Below are positions 1 through 9,133 of a DNA stretch of 64,000 bases, one piece after another. The stretch comes from Methylobacterium isbiliense (GTDB lineage: Bacteria; Pseudomonadota; Alphaproteobacteria; Rhizobiales; Beijerinckiaceae), in contig NZ_BPQQ01000031.1 of NCBI RefSeq assembly GCF_022179325.1, positions 248,001 through 312,000 of the forward strand, in the 5' to 3' direction. The notes under the pieces are model-generated. The model was given only the letters and a program-made list of their open reading frames with translations. It had not been told where the DNA came from and ran no database searches. The first letter of the stretch is position 1, and each line of letters opens with the position of its first letter. The position numbers and the translations under genes were made by a program.

Positions 1-670
1 TAGCCTCATCCCGCTTCTGCGCCGCCGCAACCTCATCCGCGTTGAGCCCCAGAGCGGAGAGCTTCTGCCGGGCTAGGTTCAGGCGCAGCTGCGTTTCGGA
101 ATAGGTAGCTCGTGCTTGAAGGAACGTGGCCTCGGCTGAGATCCGCTTATCCCAGAGCGCCTGCTGCCGGTCGTAGTTGGTCTTCTCCAACTCGGCGCGC
201 ACCGATGCCGTCAGATACTCACTCTTGGCATCTGCCACCTCGCGGCTGTCGAGGACGGCGACGACTTCGCCCTTCTTCACGGGATCGCCCAGACGCTTGA
301 GCATCTCCGCTACGGTGCCGACGACCCGGGCGGGGACCCGCGCGACCCGGTCGATGTCCGGCGTGATTGTGCCGGGCGCCATCAGGTGCCGTGAGAGCAC
401 ACCGCCCTCGACCGATGCGACCGCGATCTCCTGGTTGGTGATCTGCTCGGGCGACATCTTGATCTGCCCCTCGGCGGCATGGTCCTCCGCCTTCTCGCCG
501 GCCGGCTTCTCGGCTTCGGCCTTCGGAGCCGCTGGGTTTTCCGGAACGGGCTCCGTCTTCATCAGGCCCGTCGCCGCCAAGGCTCCCTGGATGACCTGAG
601 ACACGCGCGGGACGGCACCGCCGATCGCGACGCCCACCGCCAGAACTATCAAAATGAGAATGGCACGCAT
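1..670 (-). CDS. RND metal-efflux periplasmic adaptor (HlyD/CzcB-like), C-terminus beyond window
   Basis: The gene is partial: it starts at the ATG at 670 and runs off the left edge, leaving about 223 codons. An N-terminal hydrophobic anchor (residues about 3-20) is followed by a Pro/Ala/Glu-rich linker. A lipoyl/barrel-sandwich half then carries the stretch RVPARVVGTVAEMLKRLGDP and a coiled-coil hairpin, as in membrane-fusion proteins of CzcCBA-type systems. Such adaptors join the inner-membrane RND pump to the outer-membrane channel and can bind metal. The metal genes to its right on the same strand suggest a Zn/Cd/Co efflux operon. The RND pump would be expected further left, outside the window. 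Substrate is inferred from context only. Confidence 0.85.
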   Translation of the reverse strand, partial: MRAILILIVLAVGVAIGGAVPRVSQVIQGALAATGLMKTEPVPENPAAPKAEAEKPAGEKAEDHAAEGQIKMSPEQITNQEIAVASVEGGVLSRHLMAPGTITPDIDRVARVPARVVGTVAEMLKRLGDPVKKGEVVAVLDSREVADAKSEYLTASVRAELEKTNYDRQQALWDKRISAEATFLQARATYSETQLRLNLARQKLSALGLNADEVAAAQKRDEA

Positions 671-809
671 GACGCTGACCTCGACCGGGTCTTCGGGTGT
701 CGACTGCGCGACGGCGCGCAGTCGATCGGTCCCAAACCCCACATGACCTCAACGCCCGGCACCTGGGTCAGGCTCGAGCGACGAACACCCACCGCAGCGG
801 TGGGACGGG

Positions 810-1178
810 TCAGACTCGGGGCGGTCTGCGGAGCGGGGAGGCGGGACGGGAGGCGAGCGGCTCGGTCTGGACGCGATAGACGACTCTGTCAGCCGTCCGA
901 ACCGGCTCGAACGTGACCGGCTCGGCCCGCATCACTTGGTGACATCCGCAGTGAACGTGGAGCAGAATGCCCGCATCCGCTGGGTCGCTAGAGCTTGTGT
1001 GATCCGCAGCCGACTGCGACGACAGCGTCAGCAGACCATCGCTCTGGATGGGGCTCGGTGCCGCGGCAGTTTCAGAGGTGATGATGGAGAAAGCGAACAC
1101 GAAGGCCACCAGGCACGCCACGGCAGCGCGCAGCAGGCGCGCCGAGTCGCTCATCCAAGGGTACCGCAGGCTCGTCAT
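810..1178 (-). CDS. small secreted or anchored protein with LHVHCGCH motif, function unknown
   Basis: This 122-residue protein has one hydrophobic N-terminal segment (about residues 15-33) that could be a signal peptide or anchor. A polar Ser/Ala-rich stretch follows, then a His/Cys motif LHVHCGCH near residue 77 that could bind metal. It lies about 140 bp upstream of the RND adaptor on the same strand, where small proteins of this kind often precede czc-type efflux operons. I do not recognise a named domain. An internal ATG at 1154 is an alternative start that leaves the hydrophobic segment intact. A role in sensing or holding metal in the periplasm is inferred only from the motif and position. 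Confidence 0.6.
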   Translation of the reverse strand: MTSLRYPWMSDSARLLRAAVACLVAFVFAFSIITSETAAAPSPIQSDGLLTLSSQSAADHTSSSDPADAGILLHVHCGCHQVMRAEPVTFEPVRTADRVVYRVQTEPLASRPASPLRRPPRV

Positions 1179-1266
1179 CGCAGCCCTGATCTACGATCGA
1201 CCGCAAGCAAGCACAAGGTATGCACCCCTCTGGCCGGAATGAGACACTTCGTCGCCTGAGACTGCT

Positions 1267-1839
1267 TCAAGCGTCCCTGCCGGGAAATGACGGATTGGCT
1301 GCCCCTTTCCGGTCCGGCACGGCGCCCGACGAACGCGCGGCCGTATCGGTTTTCGGCTCCTCTGGATCGGTTTCGGATCCTCTACCGTTGGCATCGCCCC
1401 CACCGTGGTGGGCGGCCTGCTTCAGCGGCACGAGGTAGCGCAGCGTCAGATAGGTGACGAGGCTCAGGATGGCGGCGATGTCATAGAGGCCGTAGCCCAC
1501 CGCCGCCCCGAGTGCGCCCGTGGCCCACAGGCTGGCGGCGGTCGCGGTGCCGGAGGCACGCCCGGCATGCTTCAGGATCGCACCGCCGCCGATGAAGCCA
1601 ACGCCCGTGATCACGCCTTCCAGGATGCGGGCCTGTCCCGTCGAGTCCGCCCCGAGCACGCGGATCGCGACCAGCACGAAGCCGCAGGCGGCAACCGCGA
1701 CGAGGGGAAAGGTGCGGATGCCGGCCGAGCGCTCCTCCTGCTCGCGGTCCCACCCGATCGGCGCCGCGAGCGCGTAGGCGATCGCGAGATCGACGAGATG
1801 GGATGCCACCTCCCAGAGGCTGAAGGCCGTGAACTTCAT
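1267..1839 (-). CDS. MgtC/SapB family inner-membrane protein
   Basis: The protein has 190 residues and about four or five hydrophobic segments. The family signature is clear: PIGWDREQEERSAGIRTFPL, then GVGFIGGGAILK and TAASLWATGALGAAVGYG. The ATG at 1839 is chosen because the family begins close to it; in-frame codons further upstream lack family residues. A charged hydrophilic tail of about 45 residues follows the last membrane segment. MgtC relatives are linked to Mg2+ starvation and to regulation of membrane ATPases. Here it sits inside a metal-resistance cluster, so a role in divalent-cation homeostasis is a reasonable inference, not shown. Confidence 0.85.
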   Translation of the reverse strand: MKFTAFSLWEVASHLVDLAIAYALAAPIGWDREQEERSAGIRTFPLVAVAACGFVLVAIRVLGADSTGQARILEGVITGVGFIGGGAILKHAGRASGTATAASLWATGALGAAVGYGLYDIAAILSLVTYLTLRYLVPLKQAAHHGGGDANGRGSETDPEEPKTDTAARSSGAVPDRKGAANPSFPGRDA

Positions 1840-1933
1840 CGACGTGACGGTTCTTTCTCGATAGCGTTGCGCGGTGCGCCCCACGGGCAAAGGTAGCTTT
1901 CAGCATGATCGCCGATGCGCGAGCCGGCACGAC

Positions 1934-2620
1934 TCAGGTGGCGATCTCCTCGATCACCAGCATGCCGAGGAAGCCTATGAAGAACATCGCGGTAGTCCAG
2001 GGTTGCTCGGGTACGGCATGCGCCTCCACGAGCAGCTCTTCGGTGACGAGATAGAGCAGCGCGACGAGCGCGAAGGCGAAGAAGCCGGCGAGATAGGGTC
2101 CGGGCAGCGCACCGATCGGCGTGCCCAGAAGTGCGCCCATCGGCAGCAGGAGCGCGAGACCGGCCACGGTACCGACCACACGTCCCGCGGATCCGCTCGT
2201 TTGTTTCAGCTTGGAGGCGACCGCGATCCCGAGAAACAGCACCTCGAGCGTGAGTGCGCCCGTCAGCAACAGGCCCTGCTTCGCCCCGGCCGCGAAGCCG
2301 ATGCCGAGGACCAGGCCGTCGATCAGGATGTCGATCCCGACCGTCGCGATGAGCCCGGTCGACCCCTTCGCCTTCTCTCCCAGGCGCTTGACCAGGAGCA
2401 TCAGGGCGACACCGAGGGCTCCGCCGACGATCACCGCGATCGGGGATTGCTGATGCTTGAGGTCGGGCAGGATCTCGCCCGCGACCGCGGCGAACAGGAC
2501 GCCCGCGGCGAGATGCTGGACGGCGCTGGTGACCGCCGGGCCAGGCTGACGCACGGCGGCGACGGCGGCCCCTAGTACCGTCGCGAGGGCTGGGATGAGC
2601 GTGTAGGCCCAAGCTGACAT
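1934..2620 (-). CDS. ZIP-like metal transporter, divergent
   Basis: The protein has 228 residues and about seven hydrophobic segments. The ATG at 2620 opens directly into the first (MSAWAYTLIPALATVLGAAV). The overall pattern matches ZIP permeases: an H-x(12)-E pair (HLAAGVLFAAVAGE) and a short hydrophilic loop with DLKHQQSP. The membrane segment that usually carries HNxPEG reads DILIDGLVLGIGFAAG, so the canonical His/Glu ligands are replaced by Asp. It lies 70 bp downstream of the CDF exporter on the same strand and is probably co-transcribed. ZIP proteins normally import metal to the cytoplasm; with the altered site the substrate and direction are uncertain. Confidence 0.75.
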   Translation of the reverse strand: MSAWAYTLIPALATVLGAAVAAVRQPGPAVTSAVQHLAAGVLFAAVAGEILPDLKHQQSPIAVIVGGALGVALMLLVKRLGEKAKGSTGLIATVGIDILIDGLVLGIGFAAGAKQGLLLTGALTLEVLFLGIAVASKLKQTSGSAGRVVGTVAGLALLLPMGALLGTPIGALPGPYLAGFFAFALVALLYLVTEELLVEAHAVPEQPWTTAMFFIGFLGMLVIEEIAT

Positions 2621-2690
2621 CGAAGTTCCGTATTCCTGGATTGCGACGGGGACACACCATCGGCGGCGGAGGCCGAGCGGCTCAGGTCCC

Positions 2691-3605
2691 TCAGATGCGC
2701 AGAGCCTTTTCCTCGGTTCGAAGCGCCGCATCCTCAATCTGGATCGTGACGTGATCGACCTTGAACTCGTCCGCCAGGATCTGCCGTGCGTGGCGCAGCA
2801 CGCGGGCGGCGTCACCCGCCCCAGGCACCACCAAGTGCCCGCTCATCGCGTCGAGACCCGAGGTGATGGTCCAGACGTGCAGGTCGTGCACGCCGGCCAC
2901 GCCTGGGATCTCGGCCAAGCGGCGCTCCAGCAGCACGACGTCAACCTGGGGCGGGGTGCCCTCCAGCAGGATATGGGTGACCTGGCTGAGCAGACTCCAG
3001 GTGCGCGGCACGATAAACAGGCCGATGCCGGCTCCCACGATCGGGTCGGCCAGCCGCCAGCCCGTGACCATCACGATCACCGCCGCCACGATCACCCCGA
3101 GCGAGCCGAGCATGTCGGAGAGCACCTCGAAGTAGGCGCCCTTGACGTTCAGGCTCTCCGACGAGCCGCCGGACAGGAGGCGCATGCTGATCAGGTTGAC
3201 CACCAGGCCGACGGTCGCCACCGCCAGCATCGGGCCGCCGATGACCTCGGGCGGGTCGACGAAGCGGCGGTAGGCCTCGTAGAGGATGTAGATTGTGAGG
3301 ACGAGGAGCACGACGGCGTTGGCCAGCGCCGAGAGCACCTCCGCGCGCAGGTAGCCGTAGGTCCGCTGCGGCGTCGCGGGCCGCTCGCCGAAGCGGATCG
3401 CCAGGAGTGCCAGCGCAAGACCTCCTGCGTCGGTGAGCATGTGGGCGGCATCGGCCAGGAGCGCGAGGCTGCCGGTCAGCAAGCCGCCGACCACCTCGGC
3501 GGCCATGTAGGTCAGGGTCAGCCCGAGCGCCCAGACCAAGCGCCCGCGGTGCCGCCCCGCGGCCGAGCCGCCGAGGGTTGCTCCATGATCATGCCCTGCA
3601 CCCAT
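2691..3605 (-). CDS. cation diffusion facilitator exporter (CzcD/ZitB-like)
   Basis: The protein has 304 residues, a His-bearing N-terminus (GHDHGATLGG) and six membrane segments. The transport-site motifs are in place: ADAAHMLTDAGG in the second helix and LSDMLGS in the fifth. A cytoplasmic dimerisation domain carries HDLHVWTITSG and ends after HVTIQIED. CDF proteins export Zn2+, Cd2+ or Co2+ from the cytoplasm in exchange for protons. It is on the same strand as the P1B ATPase upstream and the ZIP-like gene downstream, consistent with one metal-detoxification transcript. The exact metal cannot be told from sequence. Confidence 0.92.
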   Translation of the reverse strand: MGAGHDHGATLGGSAAGRHRGRLVWALGLTLTYMAAEVVGGLLTGSLALLADAAHMLTDAGGLALALLAIRFGERPATPQRTYGYLRAEVLSALANAVVLLVLTIYILYEAYRRFVDPPEVIGGPMLAVATVGLVVNLISMRLLSGGSSESLNVKGAYFEVLSDMLGSLGVIVAAVIVMVTGWRLADPIVGAGIGLFIVPRTWSLLSQVTHILLEGTPPQVDVVLLERRLAEIPGVAGVHDLHVWTITSGLDAMSGHLVVPGAGDAARVLRHARQILADEFKVDHVTIQIEDAALRTEEKALRI

Positions 3606-3799
3606 TCCGGTTCCTCTTTCCTGAGCGGACGATCACAGCGTCCCGGTGACGCGGGCGGCGGAGCAAAAAGATGCGTCGACACCCTGACGATCACGGCCTG
3701 ATGGCTCGCCGCGGCGCCGGCATTCCTCGGGGCAGCGAACCGGCCCAACCGCCGCTCCTCCAGCGATGAGCCCGGACTGCGGGGCAGGGACGCACGCGC

Positions 3800-6145
3800 T
3801 CACGCCGCGGGCTCGAGAGCCTCGCTCGGCTGCGCCGTGTCGCCCCCGCCCTGCGTGCCGCCGGAACCGAAGAACCCGAGCAGGCGCAGCGCGTTCGCGG
3901 TGACGATCACGGTGGCCCCCGTATCGGCCAGGATGGCGATCCACAAGCCCGTCAGCCCGAGCACGCTCGTGACCAGGAACACCGCCTTGAGCCCCAGCGC
4001 GACGGCGATGTTCTGGCGGATGTTGGCCATGGCGGCCCGCGCCAAGCGGATCATCTCCACGACGTCGTAGGTGTGGCTCCTCAGGAGCGCGCCGTCGGCG
4101 GTCTCCAGGGCCACGTCGGTGCCCGAACCCATGGCGATACCCACGCTCGCCGCCGCCAGTGCAGGTGCATCGTTGATACCGTCGCCCACCATCATGACCC
4201 GGCCCCCCACCCCGAGCGCCCGGATCACCGCGACCTTGTCATCGGGCATCTGCTCGGCGCGGAACTCCAGACCGAGCGCGCTCGCGATCGCCGCACCGGT
4301 GCGCGCGTTGTCGCCTGTGAGCATGATCGGACGGATGCCGAGATCCTGTAGGGCTGCAAGAGCCGACTTCGCGTCGAGACGCGGCTCGTCGCGCAGGGCG
4401 ATCAGCCCCACCAAACGGCCGCCCACCACGAGCGCCGTGACGGTTTTGCCCTCCGCTTCAAGCGCGGCGCTCCGCTCGCTCGCCCCGGCCGGCCAGGTCG
4501 TACCGCCTTCGGCAAAGCGCGGAGCACCGAGAAAGATCTCCTGCCCGCCGAGCGAGCCGGTCACGCCCTGACCCGGAACGGCCCTGACCCCGTCGGCGGG
4601 CTGGATCCGGCAGCCCGTCGTCCTGGCCCACTCCACGATCGCGACGGCGAGCGGATGGTTCGATCCGGTCTCGACGGCCGCAGCCAGCCGCAGCACCTCA
4701 GCCTCGCTACCGGAATAGACCGCGACGTCCGTCACCCGCGGCGCTCCTTCGGTCAGCGTGCCTGTCTTGTCGAAGGCGATGACCTGCGTATTCGCCGCCG
4801 CCTCGATCACGGCGCCCCCCTTCATCAGCAAGCCGCGGCGCGCGCCGGCCGACAGGGCCGATGCGATCGAGGCCGGCACCGAGATCACGAGCGCGCACGG
4901 GCAGCCGATCAGCAGGAGCGCGAGCCCGCGATAGACCCAGGTCGACCAAGCCCCCCCGAACAGGAGCGGCGGCACCAGAACGACGAGGAGGGCGAGGCCG
5001 ACGATGAGCGGCATGTACCAGCGCGAGAAGCGGTCGATGAAGCGCTCCGTCGGCGCGCGCGCCTCCTGCGCCTCCTCGACGAGGCGGATGATGCGCGCGA
5101 TCGTGTTATCCTCGGCGGCCTTGGCGACGCGCACCCGGAGTGCCGCCTCGCGGTTGATCGAGCCCGCGAAGACGCCGTCCCCCGCCCCTTTGGTGCTCGG
5201 GAAGGATTCCCCCGTCACAGGAGACTCATCGATGCCGGACGTGCCGGAGAGGATGACGCCGTCGGCCGGGATGCGATCGCCCGGTCGCACCAGCACTGTC
5301 TGGCCGATCGTGAGCGAGGCGGCCGGCACGTCTCGGGCGATGCCGTTCTCCTCGACCAACGCTGTTTTCGGGACGAGTTCGCCGAGCGCCCGGATGCCGG
5401 CGCGGGCTCGGTCGGCCGCCACGCCCTCCAGCACCTCGCCGACCGCGAACAGGAACACGACGAGGGCGCCTTCCTCCGCGGCGCCGATGAACAGGGCGCC
5501 GGCAGCGGCGATCGACATCAGCATCTCGATCGTGAACGGCATGCCGGCGCGCGCGGCCGCGATGGCGCGCTGGGCGACCGGCGTGACCCCGACCAGCGTC
5601 GCGCCCACGAATGCCCAGAAGGCCAGCGCGGGAACGCTGAGCTTGATCGTCCAAGCCAGGGCGAGCATGGCGCCGGTGAACAGGACCAGACGGCCCTTGC
5701 TGGCCTGCCACCAAGGCCTGTCAGCGCTCTCGCCATGTGCGTGCCCTTGCTTTGCGAGAACGCCGTCATGCTGGTCTGCCGCCGTCAGGGGTGCCTGCTC
5801 GTCCTGGTCACAGCCCGGCTCACCACAGCCGTGTGCTGCGTTCGCATCGCGGCGGCCGAGCAGCTCGTGCTCGGGACCGGAAGTGAGGGATGGCGGCAAT
5901 TTGCGCGTGAGCGTGTAGCCGAGGCCGGCCACGCGTTTCTCGACGGTCCTTGAGGAGATCTGGGTCTGATCGATCGTGGCGGTCAGGGTCTCGGTGATCG
6001 TCGAAGCCCTGACGTCGCTGACGCCCGGCAACTTGGCCAACGCCGTTTGGATCTTGCCGACGCAGCTGGCGCAATCCATCCCCTCGACCTTCCAGGTGAA
6101 GGTCGAACCGTTCTCGCGCGCGGCGTCCGCACTGTGTCCCGTCAT
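3800..6145 (-). CDS. P1B-type heavy-metal-translocating ATPase (ZntA/CadA-like)
   Basis: The protein has 781 residues. An N-terminal HMA domain carries GMDCASC (Cys25 and Cys28). A Cys/His-rich linker follows (about residues 95-135, with GCGEPGCDQDE and GHAHGES). Then come membrane helices, the actuator TGES loop, the CPC transport site in IGCPCALVIS, the phosphorylation motif DKTGTLT and the hinge GDGINDAP. The CPC motif and the HMA domain point to the Zn2+/Cd2+/Pb2+ group, which pumps metal to the periplasm. It heads the CDF/ZIP genes on the same strand. The His/Cys-rich linker between the HMA domain and the first helices is a likely extra metal-binding region. Confidence 0.95.
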   Translation of the reverse strand: MTGHSADAARENGSTFTWKVEGMDCASCVGKIQTALAKLPGVSDVRASTITETLTATIDQTQISSRTVEKRVAGLGYTLTRKLPPSLTSGPEHELLGRRDANAAHGCGEPGCDQDEQAPLTAADQHDGVLAKQGHAHGESADRPWWQASKGRLVLFTGAMLALAWTIKLSVPALAFWAFVGATLVGVTPVAQRAIAAARAGMPFTIEMLMSIAAAGALFIGAAEEGALVVFLFAVGEVLEGVAADRARAGIRALGELVPKTALVEENGIARDVPAASLTIGQTVLVRPGDRIPADGVILSGTSGIDESPVTGESFPSTKGAGDGVFAGSINREAALRVRVAKAAEDNTIARIIRLVEEAQEARAPTERFIDRFSRWYMPLIVGLALLVVLVPPLLFGGAWSTWVYRGLALLLIGCPCALVISVPASIASALSAGARRGLLMKGGAVIEAAANTQVIAFDKTGTLTEGAPRVTDVAVYSGSEAEVLRLAAAVETGSNHPLAVAIVEWARTTGCRIQPADGVRAVPGQGVTGSLGGQEIFLGAPRFAEGGTTWPAGASERSAALEAEGKTVTALVVGGRLVGLIALRDEPRLDAKSALAALQDLGIRPIMLTGDNARTGAAIASALGLEFRAEQMPDDKVAVIRALGVGGRVMMVGDGINDAPALAAASVGIAMGSGTDVALETADGALLRSHTYDVVEMIRLARAAMANIRQNIAVALGLKAVFLVTSVLGLTGLWIAILADTGATVIVTANALRLLGFFGSGGTQGGGDTAQPSEALEPAA

Positions 6146-6210
6146 GAGATCCTCCTGCTCCCCGGCAGCCTAGAACCTTTAGCCGCTAGAGGAGCAAGGA
6201 GCGGTCGGTC

Positions 6211-6447
6211 TCAGCCTTGGCTCTGCCACTGCGTCATGACCTCTTGGCTCGACCTGCTGAGGTGCACATGCGCGTCGACGCGCTCGACCCAGGCGAGCGG
6301 GATGAGGTGATGCGCGCCGTGCGCGGCCGGATCGTTCCGGGTCAGCTTGATCTGATCGGATCCCTGCATGTGGTCGACGGTGCCGACATGGTGCCCATCG
6401 GACGCCTTGACCTCCATGTGCTCTTTGATCTGGCTTGCATCGATCAT
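6211..6447 (-). CDS. DUF2171 family small protein
   Basis: The protein has 78 residues and starts at the ATG at 6447. MIDASQIKEHMEVKASDG and VGTVDHMQGSDQIKLTR are typical of DUF2171, a PRC-barrel-like small domain common in alphaproteobacteria and often found in stress islands. It ends 65 bp upstream of the P1B ATPase start, on the same strand. Reading through in frame upstream of 6447 gives no family residues. Function is unknown. The fold would suit binding RNA, protein or a ligand, but nothing in the sequence decides this. Confidence 0.8.
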   Translation of the reverse strand: MIDASQIKEHMEVKASDGHHVGTVDHMQGSDQIKLTRNDPAAHGAHHLIPLAWVERVDAHVHLSRSSQEVMTQWQSQG

Positions 6448-6517
6448 GACGTATCTCCTCGACCTGAGACGGCTGACACATGGTATGAGGGGAGACGCTC
6501 GACGAGCGCCTCGCGCG

Positions 6518-6565
6518 CTAGGCGGCCATCTTCCGGCAGCTCTCGGCGCAAGTCCGATACCGTTC
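6518..6565 (-). pseudogene. possible C-terminal remnant of a four-helix-bundle copper-binding protein
   Basis: A minus-strand frame ending in TAG at 6518-6520 finishes with ERYRTCAESCRKMAA. This closely resembles the last helix of Csp-type four-helix-bundle copper proteins, which end in CxxxCRxMA. The residues upstream do not continue the family pattern, so only the tail may survive. The rest of the 6448-6802 interval (about 355 bp) shows no other recognisable gene. The match is very short and could be chance; the metal-resistance context raises its likelihood somewhat. Confidence 0.25.
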
Positions 6566-6802
6566 GAGGCCGATGAGAACACCGTCTCGCCCTGGAACCG
6601 GGGATAGCGACGAGAGAACCAGCGCTGCAAGGAATGGTTGCGCACAGTCGTGCTCGAGCCCAACATCGATGATCTCGGAGTATTCCCGCGGGGGGTCTCG
6701 TGCTCGGTCCGGAAGAGCCGCTCGAGATCGCAATCCATGATTCAGTCGCGCGCCAGCGACGACGTGCGGGGACGTCGCGGATCAACGGAGGGAGAGACGA
6801 CG

Positions 6803-7336
6803 ATGAGACGCAGCGCCCTGTCGACCCTGCTTTGGCTCGGCTGCCTGCACGGAGCCCATGCTCAGGAAGCCCCATTTGGCCTGTCCTGGGGACCCGTCGA
6901 CACGGTGCCGAAGCCCTCGATGGTCGACCGCGAAGCGAACATCACGGCGCTGACCTACTTCCACGACCGTCCGCTGGCCGCGGGCATCGATACGGACGAG
7001 GTCATCCTGGAAGTCTGCCGGGACGAGGGCCTGCAGCAGGTCATCTGGCTCAGCCGTCCGCTCTCGGAGGCCGAACTGCCGTCGCGCTACGAGGCCATCT
7101 ACCGGGAGGGCGTGCGGCGGTACGGTCAGCCGCAAACCGAGCCGGGTGCCGAGACTGTGTCGTGGCCGTCTGGACGCGCGCTCCTGGCCGTCAGGAAGGC
7201 TGTTCCCGGCGAGCGGCGCTTGACCATGCTGGCCAGGGGCGACCACTACGAGGCGTGCTCGGTCGCCCACCAGGCGGCCACAGGCCACCCGGCCTCCCGG
7301 CACGCGTCGGACCTAATCCTCGGGCAGACCCCGTGA
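6803..7336 (+). CDS. secreted hypothetical protein
   Basis: The protein has 177 residues. The ATG at 6803 follows a strong Shine-Dalgarno-like run (GGAGGGAGAG, 6788-6797). It opens with a clear signal peptide (MRRSALSTLLWLGCLHGAHA, cleavage expected near AHA-QE). The mature part is soluble, with two Cys (CRDEG and EACSV) that may form a disulfide. I recognise no named family. It is transcribed divergently from the DUF2171/metal cluster. A periplasmic role is all that can be supported. Confidence 0.7.
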   Translation: MRRSALSTLLWLGCLHGAHAQEAPFGLSWGPVDTVPKPSMVDREANITALTYFHDRPLAAGIDTDEVILEVCRDEGLQQVIWLSRPLSEAELPSRYEAIYREGVRRYGQPQTEPGAETVSWPSGRALLAVRKAVPGERRLTMLARGDHYEACSVAHQAATGHPASRHASDLILGQTP

Positions 7337-8222
7337 AGCAGGTCGCGATCATCCGCACCGGGCCTACGATGGCGGCCGATCCACAAACCGCCGAGATAAT
7401 CGGGCTCGGTGCGACGCCATATGCGGCCTTGATCGGACAATCGCCGCCTTGGTGCCCGGACATGACGATGCGGCCTGAGCCCGGGGCTTCATGAGCGGTG
7501 CGCCGCAGTGGGCTTCGTCAGCGGACGACGATCGGCCGACCTGCGGGCCCCGTCCTCCTTTCGAGAGCAAGCCGGTTCCCGCAAACCTGTCCCGCCGGGA
7601 TCATCCCGGACGGGACGACATGGACGCCACGCACGCCCTCCAGCGCAGGCTTCGAGGCCGGGGGGTGGCGCCCGTACCGGTCGCCCCGCGCCAGCTGTGC
7701 TGCGCAGCCGAGAAGCTCACAAGTGGCATCGAACCGTCATCGGCCGTCGATAAAACAGGCGCACCCGGAGATTGCCGCCTGTTTCGGCGGTGACGCGCCC
7801 CTGACCGAACCCGCGGCATTCGGGGAACGATCGATCGCGCGCACGACCACGATGCGTTTCGAATGTCGCCCCATTCGCCCGCACGCGGGTTCGCAGTCGT
7901 GATTACGGCCGATGGGAAGAGCGGCATGGCTGCCGTCGCTGCGAGCAACCCACACGCTATGCCGCTTGAATTCTGGAAGTTCGGCCTCTCCCCGTCCCGC
8001 TCCATAGGCGTGGCGAGGGGCGTGAGGGCGGTGTCTACCTCGGTGGTACGCGTGGCTATCTCATCGGCCGGGGTCGTCAGCTCAACCCGAACCCGGCGGC
8101 GGGCTTGCACGAAGCCGCTCGTCCATGGTTAGCAGCGCGGCCAAGTTTGGGCGGATGCCGCATCGTGTCCTGGTCACCGCATCGCTAGTCCGGGTTCGGT
8201 TCACGCATGTGGAGGCGGCACG
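7337..8222. other. 886-bp stretch without a recognisable gene
   Basis: All six frames were looked at. The open stretches, including a 169-codon one on the minus strand (7601-8110), are low-complexity Arg/Ser/Pro translations without family features. A perfect 9-bp inverted repeat (AAACAGGCG at 7753-7761, CGCCTGTTT at 7776-7784) could form a hairpin. A plus-strand frame near 8027-8130 (GGVYLGGTRGYLIG) looks protein-like, but I cannot assign it. The region is best read as decayed accessory DNA. Confidence 0.5.
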
Positions 8223-8633
8223 ATGAGCCGGTGGAGACAGGCCGCAGGACGCCTCCGCGCAGGTGCAGGGGTTGCGACGTTGCTCGCTGGCGTGTCCACC
8301 GGCGCCCACGGGGCCAATCTCGCCACGCCGACGCCACACGACGCGACGCACCTGCCCTCCTTCGGTGCCTGGGCGGGCGGCTATATCGGATGGCAGGGCA
8401 GCGCCGGTGACGCCTTCGGCAGCTTCGGCTTCGGTTCCGGCATGATCGGCCGCCGTTCGGTGCCGGAATTCCGCACCGGGGATGCCACGGGCCGCAACGA
8501 TGCCGGGCGCGATGCGACCACCGCGCTCGGCGGCCTGTTCGGCGGGTATGCTTGGCAGAGCGGCCCGTTCGTGTATGGCCTTGAAGCCGACGTTGACGCC
8601 TCGAACCTGGAGCGGCCCGTGTCCAGGTGCTGA
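8223..8633 (+). pseudogene. truncated outer-membrane beta-barrel protein
   Basis: Translation from the ATG at 8223 gives a signal peptide ending near VSTGAHGAN. A typical start of alphaproteobacterial outer-membrane barrels follows: WAGGYIGWQGSAG, then LGGLFGGYAWQSGPFVYGLE and ADVDASNL. After about 130 residues the barrel stops, although the family normally has 200-300, and the frame hits TGA at 8633. From about 8618 another frame continues as the end of an RND outer-membrane factor. The gene therefore lost most of its barrel in a rearrangement. Confidence 0.7.
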
Positions 8634-8797
8634 TCGCCCAGCAGGGCTACCTCTCGGCCCTGGTCACTTCGGCGGGCGCGCGCGCCACCCAGTACGCCGA
8701 CACCGCCGCCCTGTTCGTGGCGCTCGGCGGCGGCTGGTGGAACCGGGCCGACGTGGCCCCGCCCCCGCCCGAGAAGGACCCGCTCAAGTTCCTGTGA
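8618..8797 (+). pseudogene. C-terminal fragment of an RND efflux outer-membrane factor (NodT/OprM-like)
   Basis: In a frame different from the barrel upstream, codons from 8621 read VQVLIAQQGYLSALVTSAG and then ADTAALFVALGGGWWN, ending at TGA 8795-8797 after a Pro-rich tail. This is the characteristic last helix and C-terminus of TolC-like outer-membrane efflux lipoproteins. The N-terminal about 400 residues are absent. Its presence suggests that a complete tripartite efflux operon once lay here, or was brought here, before deletion. Confidence 0.75.
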
Positions 8798-9133
8798 AGG
8801 GGCTCTCCCGCGGGACCGGCCAGCCGTCCGCCTCGGGGTCCGCCCGAGCCCAAATCGCACGCCGACGGTCGGGCAGGGCATCCACGCGACTGAGCCGACG
8901 CGGCTCAGATCCCCTCGCCAGCTCATGCTGGGCGGTTCTGTCCATGAACGCCGGGCCCGGTGTCGGCCTCGGGAGGTCGGTCATGTGATGGCTCACGAAC
9001 GGTCGCGGGCGTGGCGCGTCGGTGCCGAGCCCAAGGTCCGGCCCATGGGATTCCGTCAGGGGCATGGATTGGATCCCCGGCCCCGGACGTTTCCTTCCGA
9101 TCCAGGAGGGTAACGATGGTAAGCGTCAGGCTT
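8798..9133. other. 336-bp gene-free spacer between scars
   Basis: I see no gene, RNA or repeat here that I can support. It separates the efflux-factor fragment from the IS66 remnant and reads as high-GC non-coding DNA in all frames. Confidence 0.4.

Noticed and set aside
7601-8110. 169-codon minus-strand gene in the gap after the secreted protein
   Set aside because: Composition is Arg/Thr/Pro/Ser-rich without motif or ribosome site. Treated as non-coding.
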